Assembly: GCA_025267735.1 (NCBI GenBank)
Contig: CM046301.1
Span: 67,847,872 to 67,911,871 of the forward strand
Direction of reading: 5' to 3'
Source: Mactra quadrangularis
Lineage: Eukaryota; Mollusca; Bivalvia; Venerida; Mactridae
DNA: 64,000 bases
Position 1 is the stretch's first letter. Every line of letters begins with the position of its first letter. The notes under the pieces are model-generated. The model did not search any database, was not told the origin of the DNA, and saw only the letters and a program-made list of their open reading frames with translations. Both the position numbers and the translations under genes were made by a program. This document shows, piece after piece, positions 47,256 through 60,532 of the stretch.

Positions 47256-48095
47256 ATGGGAGAAGTGGTGTATTATACATGGGTGTTACAGGACAGTGTG
47301 AAGCATTTTCAGATGGGTTGTTTTTAGATACTGCTAATTTAGATACTTGATGTTTGTTTCACAATCCCCTTTCATAAATACAGATATCTGTTTTTAACTT
47401 TTCATCTATTGTGAGTACTGAAGTACTGTAATAAGTATTTAAATCAGCAAGGTAATGAATGAGCTTCTGACAATGAAACAAAATTAATTAATAGCTATAA
47501 TGTTTAGGAGTTTGATGATAAAACTAGATAAGCGAGGTGAAATGATTAGACAATGTTTAAACTGTGTGAAGAAAGTGAAGTCAAATCAGCATGCACAAGG
47601 TTATATATTCAAAGGGTTGTCTCCCTTAACAACATACAAGTATGATATCCCTTAACAACATACATGTATGATATAACAATAGCAAAAACATTGGTATATT
47701 TTCTGTCTTTAAAATATAAGAAAGTTTTCATTTGCATTTAAATCAGATATAAAATTTGAAGCTCAAAAAGCTTTATGTTATGCTCCGGCAAATATGGAAA
47801 GTCATAACCTTTTTATATAAAATAACAGTACTTAGTACTAAAAGTTTCTCACAATATTTTTGGTACAGTATGTTTACATCTATATATATAGCATTGATTA
47901 GTTTTGTCTGTCTTGTATTCAATAAGAGATTATATAAGATAATTATACTATAAATATTCATAAGAGTTTTATTCCTAGGATTTGTGATTGTAAATATATT
48001 GTCTAATAATGTTGTTTACTAGAGGCAGTGTGTATTTATCTTTACCTCGTAGTCCAATGGTCGTAATTTACATTTTGATTATATTTGTATTTTTG
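47256..48095. other. GCH1 intron 3, nothing recognised
   Basis: AT-rich with a short CTTAACAACATACA(A/T)GTATGATAT direct duplication at about 47626-47675. No gene. Confidence 0.5.
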
Positions 48096-48309
48096 AGGTC
48101 ACAAAAAATTGATGATGTGTTCTATGGATTTTTCTGGAAAAAAAATGGGGCGAGTGAAGAAATTAAAAAAAAATAATCTTAAATCAGTTGCTTTATATAG
48201 CTGTTTGACCAAATTTTAAAGAGCGAGTTAAAAAATATTTTTTTGTAAAAACTGTCGAAATTAAGGTGCGAACAAATCCATAGAACACATGATCAGTTTG
48301 TTGTGGCCT
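48096..48309. mobile_element. MITE of the AGGCCACAAC family (diverged)
   Basis: AGGTCACAAAAAATTGATGA at the left and TGATCAGTTTGTTGTGGCCT at the right. The left end is the more diverged. Same length class as 22607-22819. Confidence 0.75.
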
Positions 48310-49052
48310 AAGATAAAAAAAATGTCGGGTTGATGAAACTAGATGTTTTCTGTACATAATTGGTTAATGTGAGCAGATTTCAGACTTTGATTTGGTATTA
48401 CTACGCCAGGGTATACACTATACAGTCAGGTGACCTTGAGTGATGTGACCTTCAGAATGTAAACAAAATTTTGTCTTTATCAAATTTATTAAGCAGCCAA
48501 AAAAAAGGTAGACAAAGTTTAGATAGTGCACAAAATAACAATGACATTCCTTTTTGAAAATGCCCACATGATTAAGCTTGTGGGTTAAATTTTTTTTATT
48601 TGAATCCTCTGCTCAAATTTTTTTGGATATAATCTGGCTTACTTCTTGCGTTTTGTGATTTTTGCATTTTAGGTTTTTTTTTTCATGACTGAAGCCTTTT
48701 AATTTAACCAATTATCTGATTTGAATGAAACATTCTTTGATTTGATACCATGAGAAGATAACATGCAATAACTGAAACTCTTTCTGGCTTAATGTTAAAT
48801 TATTGCCCTTTGTAAACCCCTTCATGAACAATTGACAATAATATTGATTTTCCTCCATGTTACCATAGCAGTAAGACCAATAGAGAATATGCTTGAATTA
48901 ATATAAAAAAGTGATTCTTTCTTTTGATGAAACATAAATTTGTTCTCTATTTATGCCATCAGCAGTAAAAATCTGGCATTAAAGTGGTTTCAACATTACT
49001 TTCTTGTACTTCACATTATATTATAGTAAAATTTATATAAATTCTATTTCAG
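48310..49052. other. end of GCH1 intron 3, nothing recognised
   Basis: AT-rich intron up to the exon 4 acceptor. No element or exon-like frame seen. Confidence 0.5.
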
Positions 49053-49084
49053 AATTGTTGAAATATACAGTAGAAGATTACAAG
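49053..49084 (+). CDS. GCH1: GCH1 coding exon 4 (32 nt)
   Basis: A microexon encoding IVEIYSRRLQ between split codons R156 and V167, identical to human IVEIYSRRLQ. Acceptor CTATTTCAG, donor GTTTGT. Confidence 0.96.
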
Positions 49085-49139
49085 GTTTGTATATATTTAT
49101 ATTGTTCTTGTATTACACAACAGAACATAAACTTTTAAT

Positions 49140-49225
49140 ATGCTCAGTCGGGAGAGCACTCGCCCCATAAGGAAGGGGTCCTGGGTTTGAGTCCCAATCA
49201 GGCTGCATATTTTTCTTACCCTGTG
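49140..49225 (+). mobile_element. tRNA-like SINE fragment, family 2, between long direct repeats
   Basis: CTCAGTCGGGAGAGCACTCG is an A-box-like head and GTTTGAGTCCCAATC a B box, followed by TTACCCTGTGACAT. The flanks both contain ATTGTTCTTGTATTACACAA then CAGAACA, a direct repeat longer than a usual SINE target duplication. Confidence 0.75.
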
Positions 49226-49289
49226 ACATATATTAATATTGTTCTTGTATTACACAACAGAACAGAACATAATATAAACTTTTTACAAG

Positions 49290-50160
49290 TTAGTAGTTAC
49301 AACTCTTAGGTTTTAGGAGCTCTTTTTGAACCAAATCTAAAAAAATCTGTCTTCTGTAAATATTTTATTGACATTCCAGTAAAAAACTTCTTACAAACAA
49401 AAACAGTATAGTAATACTATTTTCACTGATGTGAAAATGCAAAAAAATGATATTTTTACTGTATATGTACATTATGCATCATGGTACATGTTTCTCCTTA
49501 TATCAGACTTGTGTGGGTTACAAGGATTTTAACCAGAAAAATTGTTTCTGATGCTAGATGCTATTGATCTCAGTTTTTATACAATGTTTTATTTTGTGAT
49601 TTATATTCAGTGAGAATTTCTTTTTGCCTTAAGTTAGTAATTTTATGTAGTAGTAAAATAAAATTATGTGAAAATATTTTATAGAGCTGAAAGGGATGTA
49701 TGTAAATATGAATATATGCCCTAGGACACATGACTGTCTTTGTTTTATATTTAACATAAATAAGTTAGTATACTTGATTATCGGAGTAATTATCAGATTT
49801 AGGCTACAATCATTATCTAATTTTTATTTTTGCATCTTAAAGTGTCTAGGGCAAATAATTTTATTCTACTGCAATTAAATAACATAATAATCAGGTGATT
49901 GCAGGGATGTTTACATTTTTTTGTGACTCCCAGATATAATGAAAGAACTAATATTATCACAGAAGTTGTTAAACGCTCTAAAATGTTAAAGTATCCACAT
50001 GCCTCCATGACTTGACATAATGGCTAAATGATGCAATCGTGATAATGATAATAATTTACACTTTATTTTATTAATGTCAGCACAAATGGTGATTTCGGTC
50101 AAAGATTTTATATTAACATATTAACAAAAAAGTATGCATAGTACATACATGATAATACTG
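49290..50160. other. GCH1 intron 4, nothing recognised before the minisatellite
   Basis: Ordinary AT-rich intron. Confidence 0.5.
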
Positions 50161-50199
50161 ATTACGATGATAATAAAGGGGGGAGTTCTTGCTTTTCTG

Positions 50200-53100
50200 A
50201 TAACGGTATTGAAAGAACAGGGATGATAACAGTATTGAAATGAAAGGGATGATAACAGTATTGAAATGAAAGGGATGATAACAGTATTGAAATGACAGGG
50301 ATGATGATAACAGTATTGAAATGACAGAGATGAAAACAGTATTGAAATGACAGAGATGAAAACAGAATTGAAATGACAGGGATGATAACAGTATTGAAAT
50401 GACAGGGATGATGATAACAGTATTGAAATGACAGAGATGGTAACAGTATTGAAATGACAGAGATGATAACAGTATTGAAATGACAGGGATGATGATAACA
50501 GTATTGAAATGACAGAGATGAAAACAGTATTGAAATGACAGAGATGGTAACAGTATTGAAATGACAGAGATGGTAACAGTATTGAAATGACAGGGATGAT
50601 AACAGTATTGAAATGACAGAGATGAAAACAGTATTGAAATGACAGGGATGATAACAGTATTGAAATGACAGAGATGAAAACAGAATTGAAATGACAGGGA
50701 TGATAACAGTATTGAAATGACAGGGATGATGATAACAGTATTGAAATGACAGAGATGGTAACAGTATTGAAATGACAGAGATGATAACAGTATTGAAATG
50801 ACAGGGATGATGATAACAGTATTGAAATGACAGAGATGAAAACAGTATTGAAATGACAGAGATGATAACAGTATTGAAATGACAGGGATGATGATAACAG
50901 TATTGAAATGACAGAGATGGTAACAGTATTGAAATGACAGGGATGATGATAACAGTATTGAAATGACAGAGATGGTAACAGTATTGAAATGACAGAGATG
51001 ATAACAGTATTGAAATGACAGGGATGATAACAGTATTGAAATGACAGGGATGATAACAGTATTGAAATGACAGGGATGATGATAACAGTATTGAAATGAC
51101 AGGGATGATAACAGTATTGAAATGAAAGGGATGATAACAGTATTGAAATGACGGGGATGATAACAGTATTGAAATGACAGGGATGATAACAGTATTGAAA
51201 TGACGGGGATGATAACAGTATTGAAATGACAGGGATGATAACAGTATTGAAATGACAGAGATGAAAACAGTATTGAAATGACAGAGATGATAACAGTATT
51301 GAAATGACAGGGATGATGATAACAGTATTGAAATGACAGAGATGGTAACAGTATTGAAATGACAGAGATGATAACAGTATTGAAATGACAGGGATGATGA
51401 TAACAGTATTGAAATGACAGAGATGGTAACAGTATTGAAATGACAGGGATGATAACAGTATTGAAATGAAAGGGATGATAACAGTATTGAAATGACGGGG
51501 ATGATAACAGTATTGAAATGACAGGGATGATAACAGTATTGAAATGACGGGGATGATAACAGTATTGAAATGACAGGGATGATGATAACAGTATTGAAAT
51601 GACAGAGATGATAACAGTATTGAAATGACAGGGATGATAACAGTATTGAAATGAAAGGGATGATAACAGTATTGAAATGACGGGGATGATAACAGTATTG
51701 AAATGACAGGGATGATAACAGTATTGAAATGACGGGGATGATAACAGTATTGAAATGACAGGGATGATAACAGTATTGAAATGACAGAGATGAAAACAGT
51801 ATTGAAATGACAGAGATGATAACAGTATTGAAATGACAGGGATGATGATAACAGTATTGAAATGACAGAGATGGTAACAGTATTGAAATGACAGAGATGA
51901 TAACAGTATTGAAATGACAGGGATGATGATAACAGTATTGAAATGACAGAGATGGTAACAGTATTGAAATGACAGGGATGATAACAGTATTGAAATGAAA
52001 GGGATGATAACAGTATTGAAATGACGGGGATGATAACAGTATTGAAATGACAGGGATGATAACAGTATTGAAATGACGGGGATGATAACAGTATTGAAAT
52101 GACAGAGATGAAAACAGTATTGAAATGACAGAGATGAAAACAGTATTGAAATGACAGAGATGATAACAGTATTGAAATGACAGGGATGATAACAGTATTG
52201 AAATGACAGGGATGATAACAGTATTGAAATGAAAGGGATGATAACAGTATTGAAATGACAGGGATGATGATAACAGTATTGAAATGACAGAGATGGTAAC
52301 AGTATTGAAATGACAGGGATGATGATAACAGTATTGAAATGACAGAGATGGTAACAGTATTGAAATGACAGAGATGATAACAGTATTGAAATGACAGGGA
52401 TGATAACAGTATTGAAATGAAAGGGATGATAACAGTATTGAAATGACGGGGATGATAACAGTATTGAAATGACAGGGATGATAACAGTATTGAAATGACG
52501 GGGATGATAACAGTATTGAAATGACAGGGATGATAACAGTATTGAAATGACAGAGATGAAAACAGTATTGAAATGACAGAGATGATAACAGTATTGAAAT
52601 GACAGGGATGATGATAACAGTATTGAAATGACAGAGATGGTAACAGTATTGAAATGACAGGGATGATAACAGTATTGAAATGACAGGGATGATGATAACA
52701 GTATTGAAATGACAGAGATGGTAACAGTATTGAAATGACAGGGATGATGATAACAGTATTGAAATGACAGAGATGGTAACAGTATTGAAATGACAGAGAT
52801 GATAACAGTATTGAAATGAAAGGGATGATAACAGTATTGAAATGACAGAGATGATAACAGTATTGAAATGAAAGGGATGATAACAGTATTGAAATGACAG
52901 AGATGATAACAGTATTGAAATGAAAGGGATGATAACAGTATTGAAATGACAGAGATGATAACAGTATTGAAATGACAGAGATGAAAACAGTATTGAAATG
53001 ACAGGGATGATAACAGTATTGAAATGACGGGGATGATAACAGTATTGAAATGACAGGGATGATGATAACAGTATTGAAATGACAGAGATGGTAACAGTAT

Positions 53101-56100
53101 TGAAATGACAGGGATGATAACAGTATTGAAATGAAAGGGATGATAACAGTATTGAAATGACGGGGATGATAACAGTATTGAAATGACAGGGATGATAACA
53201 GTATTGAAATGACAGGGATGATGATAACAGTATTGAAATGACAGAGATGGTAACAGTATTGAAATGACAGGGATGATAACAGTATTGAAATGACAGGGAT
53301 GATGATAACAGTATTGAAATGACAGAGATGGTAACAGTATTGAAATGACAGGGATGATAACAGTATTGAAATGACAGAGATGAAAACAGTATTGAAATGA
53401 CAGAGATGATAACAGTATTGAAATGACAGGGATGATGATAACAGTATTGAAATGACAGAGATGGTAACAGTATTGAAATGACAGAGATGATAACAGTATT
53501 GAAATGACAGGGATGATGATAACAGTATTGAAATGACAGAGATGGTAACAGTATTGAAATGACAGGGATGATAACAGTATTGAAATGAAAGGGATGATAA
53601 CAGTATTGAAATGACGGGGATGATAACAGTATTGAAATGACAGGGATGATAACAGTATTGAAATGACGGGGATGATAACAGTATTGAAATGACAGGGATG
53701 ATGATAACAGTATTGAAATGACAGAGATGATAACAGTATTGAAATGACAGGGATGATAACAGTATTGAAATGAAAGGGATGATAACAGTATTGAAATGAC
53801 GGGGATGATAACAGTATTGAAATGACAGGGATGATAACAGTATTGAAATGACGGGGATGATAACAGTATTGAAATGACAGGGATGATAACAGTATTGAAA
53901 TGACAGAGATGAAAACAGTATTGAAATGACAGAGATGATAACAGTATTGAAATGACAGGGATGATGATAACAGTATTGAAATGACAGAGATGGTAACAGT
54001 ATTGAAATGACAGAGATGATAACAGTATTGAAATGACAGGGATGATGATAACAGTATTGAAATGACAGAGATGGTAACAGTATTGAAATGACAGGGATGA
54101 TAACAGTATTGAAATGAAAGGGATGATAACAGTATTGAAATGACGGGGATGATAACAGTATTGAAATGACAGGGATGATAACAGTATTGAAATGACGGGG
54201 ATGATAACAGTATTGAAATGACAGAGATGAAAACAGTATTGAAATGACAGAGATGAAAACAGTATTGAAATGACAGAGATGATAACAGTATTGAAATGAC
54301 AGGGATGATAACAGTATTGAAATGACAGGGATGATAACAGTATTGAAATGAAAGGGATGATAACAGTATTGAAATGACAGGGATGATGATAACAGTATTG
54401 AAATGACAGAGATGGTAACAGTATTGAAATGACAGGGATGATGATAACAGTATTGAAATGACAGAGATGGTAACAGTATTGAAATGACAGAGATGATAAC
54501 AGTATTGAAATGACAGGGATGATAACAGTATTGAAATGAAAGGGATGATAACAGTATTGAAATGACGGGGATGATAACAGTATTGAAATGACAGGGATGA
54601 TAACAGTATTGAAATGACGGGGATGATAACAGTATTGAAATGACAGGGATGATAACAGTATTGAAATGACAGAGATGAAAACAGTATTGAAATGACAGAG
54701 ATGATAACAGTATTGAAATGACAGGGATGATGATAACAGTATTGAAATGACAGAGATGGTAACAGTATTGAAATGACAGGGATGATAACAGTATTGAAAT
54801 GACAGGGATGATGATAACAGTATTGAAATGACAGAGATGGTAACAGTATTGAAATGACAGGGATGATGATAACAGTATTGAAATGACAGAGATGGTAACA
54901 GTATTGAAATGACAGAGATGATAACAGTATTGAAATGAAAGGGATGATAACAGTATTGAAATGACAGAGATGATAACAGTATTGAAATGAAAGGGATGAT
55001 AACAGTATTGAAATGACAGAGATGATAACAGTATTGAAATGAAAGGGATGATAACAGTATTGAAATGACAGAGATGATAACAGTATTGAAATGACAGAGA
55101 TGAAAACAGTATTGAAATGACAGGGATGATAACAGTATTGAAATGACGGGGATGATAACAGTATTGAAATGACAGGGATGATGATAACAGTATTGAAATG
55201 ACAGAGATGGTAACAGTATTGAAATGACAGGGATGATAACAGTATTGAAATGAAAGGGATGATAACAGTATTGAAATGACGGGGATGATAACAGTATTGA
55301 AATGACAGGGATGATAACAGTATTGAAATGACAGGGATGATGATAACAGTATTGAAATGACAGAGATGGTAACAGTATTGAAATGACAGGGATGATAACA
55401 GTATTGAAATGACAGGGATGATGATAACAGTATTGAAATGACAGAGATGGTAACAGTATTGAAATGACAGGGATGATAACAGTATTGAAATGAAAGGGAT
55501 GATAACAGTATTGAAATGACGGGGATGATAACAGTATTGAAATGACAGGGATGATAACAGTATTGAAATGACGGGGATGATAACAGTATTGAAATGACAG
55601 AGATGAAAACAGTATTGAAATGACAGAGATGAAAACAGTATTGAAATGACAGAGATGATAACAGTATTGAAATGACGGGGATGATAACAGTATTGAAATG
55701 ACGGGGATGATAACAGTATTGAAATGACAGAGATGAAAACAGTATTGAAATGACAGGGATGATAACAGTATTGAAATGACAGGGATGATAACAGTATTGA
55801 AATGACGGGGATGATAACAGTATTGAAATGACAGGGATGATGATAACAGTATTGAAATGACAGAGATGATAACAGTATTGAAATGACAGGGATGATAACA
55901 GTATTGAAATGACAGAGATGATAACAGTATTGAAATGACAGGGATGATAACAGTATTGAAATGAAAGGGATGATAACAGTATTGAAATGACGGGGATGAT
56001 AACAGTATTGAAATGACAGGGATGATAACAGTATTGAAATGACGGGGATGATAACAGTATTGAAATGACAGAGATGAAAACAGTATTGAAATGACAGAGA

Positions 56101-56655
56101 TGAAAACAGTATTGAAATGACAGAGATGATAACAGTATTGAAATGACGGGGATGATAACAGTATTGAAATGACGGGGATGATAACAGTATTGAAATGACA
56201 GAGATGAAAACAGTATTGAAATGACAGGGATGATAACAGTATTGAAATGACAGGGATGATAACAGTATTGAAATGACGGGGATGATAACAGTATTGAAAT
56301 GACAGGGATGATGATAACAGTATTGAAATGACAGAGATGATAACAGTATTGAAATGACAGGGATGATAACAGTATTGAAATGACAGAGATGATAACAGTA
56401 TTGAAATGACAGGGATGATAACAGTATTGAAATGACGGGGATGATAACAGTATTGAAATGACAGGGATGATGATAACAGTATTGAAATGACAGAGATGAT
56501 AACAGTATTGAAATGACAGGGATGATAACAGTATTGAAATGACAGGGATGATAACAGTATTGAAATGACGGGGATGATAACAGTATTGAAATGACGGGGC
56601 TGATAACAGTATTGAAATGACAGGGATGATAACAGTATTAAAATGAAAGGGATGA
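50200..56655. repeat. 6.4-kb minisatellite, 26-bp unit (with 29-bp variants), about 240 copies
   Basis: The unit is ATAACAGTATTGAAATGACA followed by GGGATG. Variants are CAGAGATGAA, CAGAGATGGT, CGGGGATGAT, AAAGGGATGAT and a 29-bp form with an extra GAT. Higher-order structure: a block of about 2119 bp (about 51,240-53,360) recurs immediately after itself (53,360-55,475), and a block of about 471 bp (from about 55,480) recurs at about 55,951. The 2167-codon minus-strand frame is an artefact: 26 nt cycles through all three frames and no frame of the unit has a stop. It lies in GCH1 intron 4. Confidence 0.97.
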
Positions 56656-57044
56656 AAACAAACAATTTGACTTTTGAAGCTGGACTTTACATAACTGTCT
56701 AAAAATGTACAATAAATATATGAACAAGAACAATTTTAAGGGACCTAGTTTGAAATTTTTGGGGTATGTGAGTCTGGTTCAAGGTCTTAGGACAGATTCT
56801 CAATCGTATAACAATTTTTGTATATGTATGGACATGGACAAAATTTAAGGATCCCAGTCATAAATTTAGGGGCCATGTAAGACTGGTTTCAGGCGTAAGA
56901 ACAAATTTCTGAACGTTAGAAAATTTAGGGGCCAGGAAAAAAAATTAGGAAAACTATCTGTCATGTTATTACTGCAAACCTTACAAAACTAAGGTGAAAC
57001 AAAGATTTTACATGAAAGTATAATCTATTTACTTATATTTTCAG
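56656..57044. other. GCH1 intron 4 end, nothing recognised
   Basis: AT-rich flank between the minisatellite and exon 5. Two approximate AGG(G)ACC(T)AGT-type short duplications only. Confidence 0.5.
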
Positions 57045-57129
57045 TACAAGAACGTTTAACTAAACAGATAGCTGTAGCTATAACAGAGGCAATACAACCT
57101 TCAGGTGTAGGGGTGGTTGTTGAAGCTAC
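57045..57129 (+). CDS. GCH1: GCH1 coding exon 5
   Basis: Encodes [20 protein letters not shown] then VGVVVEA between split V167 and T195, matching human [29 protein letters not shown]. Acceptor ATTTTCAG, donor GTAAGT. Confidence 0.97.
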
Positions 57130-57154
57130 GTAAGTATATAACAGTCAATCTGCA

Positions 57155-57364
57155 GCGTGTTCAGTTAACCTAAACTCCAAAATGTTCCGTAACGGAAGTG
57201 TCTGAACAACTCAACCCAAAGACAACTCAACCCGAGACAACTCAATCCCCTACTAACGGATTGAGTTGTCCCAACTTTGAGATTAGTTTTGCACAGGTTG
57301 AGTTGTATTTGGGTTGAGTTGTCCCGTACCCGTTACGTTCACCAACAGTTGTAACTGAACACGC
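57155..57364. mobile_element. 210-bp foldback MITE, GCGTGTTCAGTTA ends, ACAACTCAACCC motifs
   Basis: GCGTGTTCAGTTA at 57155 is mirrored by TAACTGAACACGC at the right end. Inside, ACAACTCAACCC-like motifs occur in direct copies at the left and inverted copies at the right, giving a long hairpin. It begins only about 25 nt after the GCH1 exon 5 donor. Confidence 0.75.
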
Positions 57365-59020
57365 AGCTGGTTTAAAAGTGATCTAAATTTCTCAACTTCT
57401 ATATTTTACATCAGAAAAGCTTGAAGTGCGGGTCACATTCAGCTGACCTTTGCTACTATAATATCCATGACACAACTTGCTATGAGTTGAACAATCACCA
57501 CCTGTGAATTTACAACTCTATGTCAAAATATAGCTGGGAAAACACTATATAAAATGAAAATAGCAATTTTCACTGTAGAATTAGCTGGATTTATCATGTT
57601 TTATTGTAATGGGCAAAACAATATTGAGGGTTGCTTGCAAGACTGCAGTAAGTACAGTTACTTATCTTGCGGGCAACCCGCAATATCAACTAACCTGACT
57701 ATATGAAATTGGTAATTTTTACTTACCCTAATCAATTTTTACTGGTCCTGGACTTTGGGCTAGTGGATACAGAGTTGAATGAAAGTCTTATTTACAACTT
57801 CTTTACAAATAAAACCATAGTTCCATAAAGTTGATGCCAGTTAATGTAAAGATTCTGTTAATGTATTACATCATTGTTAATTATTGTATTTTTCATGTTT
57901 TTGTTTGATTAGCAGTGATTTACATCATGATTATAATTTGTTCTGTAAACAGAAAGTAATACTTCATTCTTTATTGTTAGTTAGGCCAGACCTTCTATAT
58001 TTTTCATCTTACAAAAATCACGACCCTAATTTTTCAGAAATTGGAAAAAAAAATCTTGATTATTGATTTTTTATTACCCACCATACTTATATTGCACCCC
58101 CCCCCCCCCCCCGGGGACCAATCCAAATATGAATAAGCTCAACACTTCAATTATCACACAATTTGAGAAAATGACTGTGAATTTCTTAGATAAATATCAA
58201 TTTCAATCAGAGCTTGTACAAAATGGGTTTGAAAGTCGATTGTAATTGACATTATGTATCTTTTTTTATTATTTTTATTTCGACCTACCATACTTATTTT
58301 TTCGAGAAAATTCTTGTAAGACTTAAAATACAAAAAGTGTGGCCTTATTTTATCATAATATTGATTGCTTGGTACAGTTGGACCAGTTTATGTTTTGTAC
58401 ATAACAGGGTACCAGTAGCATATTGATTTTAATAATATGATGATAAATTGATAAATTACATCAGAATTCAATTTTACTTTGACTTGTGTTAAAATATTGA
58501 TAAGTCAAGTATGATTTATAATCATAATTTATAACATTAAAGTCAATCTGCAAGGCAATTCCTTTGATAAATTCATAATTCCGTTTTGTTGACTGAAAGA
58601 TTGGTTCAAAATGAAATTTTCATCAGAACAAAGCTCATACTTTACTGATAAAGATAATTATGTGTGTTTCACTAGTAATAGACCTAAAGCTTTTCCAGGG
58701 ATTGGACAAAATGAAAGCATGTCCAGCGTGTCAGCTTCTGTAATCTATCAACCTATAGTTTCTATATAAAACTTTAGAAATATTTTATGGTCCATTAACT
58801 CTACTGACATGTATGTTGTTGTGGTAAGTGATAATTCTAATGCAGAATAATAGGGCACTGCATCCTACCCTTTTTCCATGCCTCCCTGCCCACTTATGCT
58901 TCTCTCTATTCAGAAATAGTTAATTTGAAACATTACTCGCTGATGTGTCCTGTCCATTTTTCCTGCCCTTTTCTGAGTTACTAGTACAGAATATTAACAA
59001 AAATTGTTATATTATTTCAG
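57365..59020. other. GCH1 intron 5, no gene
   Basis: AT-rich intron with a poly-C/G4 tract at about 58096-58116. The two 60-codon plus frames are not supported as genes. Confidence 0.5.
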
Positions 59021-59150
59021 ACACATGTGTATGGTAATGAGGGGTGTTCAGAAACTAAACAGTCGTACTGTCACTAGTACAATGCTTGGAGTATTCCGTG
59101 AAGATCCTAAAACTCGTGAAGAATTCCTCACATTGATACGTAACACTTGA
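59021..59150 (+). CDS. GCH1: GCH1 coding exon 6 (last)
   Basis: Encodes [20 protein letters not shown], then [22 protein letters not shown] and TGA. H196 and C198 complete the active site (human H210 and C212). Human ends ...EEFLTLIRS, so this is the natural end. Acceptor ATTTCAG. After TGA the frame stays open for 215 more codons. Confidence 0.96.
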
Positions 59151-59177
59151 CAACGGGTCTCTCTTAGTCCAGTAACC

Positions 59178-59798
59178 ATGACTACAGATATATTATCATC
59201 TGTGACATTCCAGTCTAAGACATTCATGACAGAGACATTAGCTTCAAAAACATTACCTTCAGTGACATTGCCAGCAGAGACATTGAGGCCAGTGACATTG
59301 CCATCAGAGACATTCTGGCATAAGGCATTGAAAGCAGGAACATCCATGCCAGAGACATTCCTTTCAAAGACATTCAAGCCAGAGATTTTACCTTCTGATA
59401 CATTATCAACAGAGAAATCATTAACAGAGACATTCCCTTCAAAGACATTCAGGCAAAAGACATTAACTACAAAGACTTCATCAACAGAGATATTACCTTC
59501 AAAGAATTTAGCCTTAAAGACATTTACACCAGAGACATTAGCTTCAGTGACCTTGCCAGCAAAGATATTCAGGCATAAGGCATTGCCAGCAGAGACATCC
59601 ATGCCAGAGACATTCAGGTCAGAGACATTAATTTCAAAGACCTTGTTAACAGAGACATACAGACCGGAGAAATCATCACCAGAGAGATATCAGAAAGATA
59701 AAGTTTTAAGTTCTATAATTAATTATTTAACTTTTACATTTACTTTAGTTAAAGATTTATTCATCAATTGTCATTCTAAGCAGGCTGTATCAAAATAA
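59178..59798 (+). repeat. degenerate 15-bp repeat (about 33 units) in the GCH1 3' region, open in the GCH1 frame
   Basis: The unit is ACATT(C/A/G) plus nine variable bases ending in (G/A)AG, for example ACATTACCTTCAGTG. In the GCH1 frame it reads as pentapeptides TLPSV, TLPAE, TFLSK, TFKPE and so on. The minus strand is also open (NVxxx pentapeptides, 59048-59602), as expected when the period is a multiple of three. I know no protein with this repeat. It may be 3' UTR minisatellite, a separate protein, or a readthrough extension, and is treated here as a repeat. Confidence 0.7.
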
Positions 59799-60532
59799 TT
59801 TACATCAATTTTGGCCCAAGGAGTCAAACTTACAGATCATCCGGATTTCAGGCAAAACAATTGTTGGAATGACTGGTGATATGGTACTTAAGGTCACCAA
59901 ATTGTTTTTATAGGTGGATATCTCATTGGTCAAGGATGATTCAGGTGGCATATGATGCAACACAAAGTGGAGCTCTATTATTTAGGCATTTTAAAGGTAC
60001 TCATTCACAGATTTTAACTTAAATATCAACTTTTTCTAAAACTATCAAAATTGTATGTTAACATTTTTGGAAGCAGGAAAGTAGTGTTCTGATAATGACA
60101 ATTTTAGCGCAAATTGACATACAACAACAAATGATGGTGTTTCATGTATTAAAAATCTACCCCGTATGTTACGGTATAGACAATTTTAGTGCATTTTCTT
60201 AACTTTTATTGCATATTTCTTGCCACCCTTTAGGTCAGTTTGTCTTTAAATAATAATAATAAGAAGAATTTTTTGACTCAATGACATGCGCTAAATGGTA
60301 TTTTAAAAATGTGGAAAATATTGACCAAATCTGTGAACTAGTACCTTTAACTGTAAACTTATGAAGATTTGGTCTTTTATAAAGACTATAAGTAGTATGT
60401 TAGTTATATCTATATCATATGGTCTTAAATGTTTTAGTTTGTGTCTTAGTTTCATAGATTTTCATCTTGATCTGTCAGTTTAAGAATATGAGAACTTATG
60501 TTGTCACTTCTATGTGACTAGTTATAGTTCTG
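59799..60532. other. GCH1 downstream region, nothing recognised
   Basis: Probable 3' UTR or intergenic sequence. No AATAAA was seen in this stretch. Confidence 0.45.

Noticed and set aside
50162..56665. 2167-codon minus-strand open frame over the 26-bp minisatellite
   Set aside because: The 26-nt period cycles through all three frames and none has a stop. There is no signal peptide, domain or codon structure, and it lies antisense in a GCH1 intron.
59048..59602. 184-codon minus-strand frame opposite the GCH1 3' region
   Set aside because: It is the antisense shadow of the 15-bp repeat, and it starts within antisense GCH1 exon 6.
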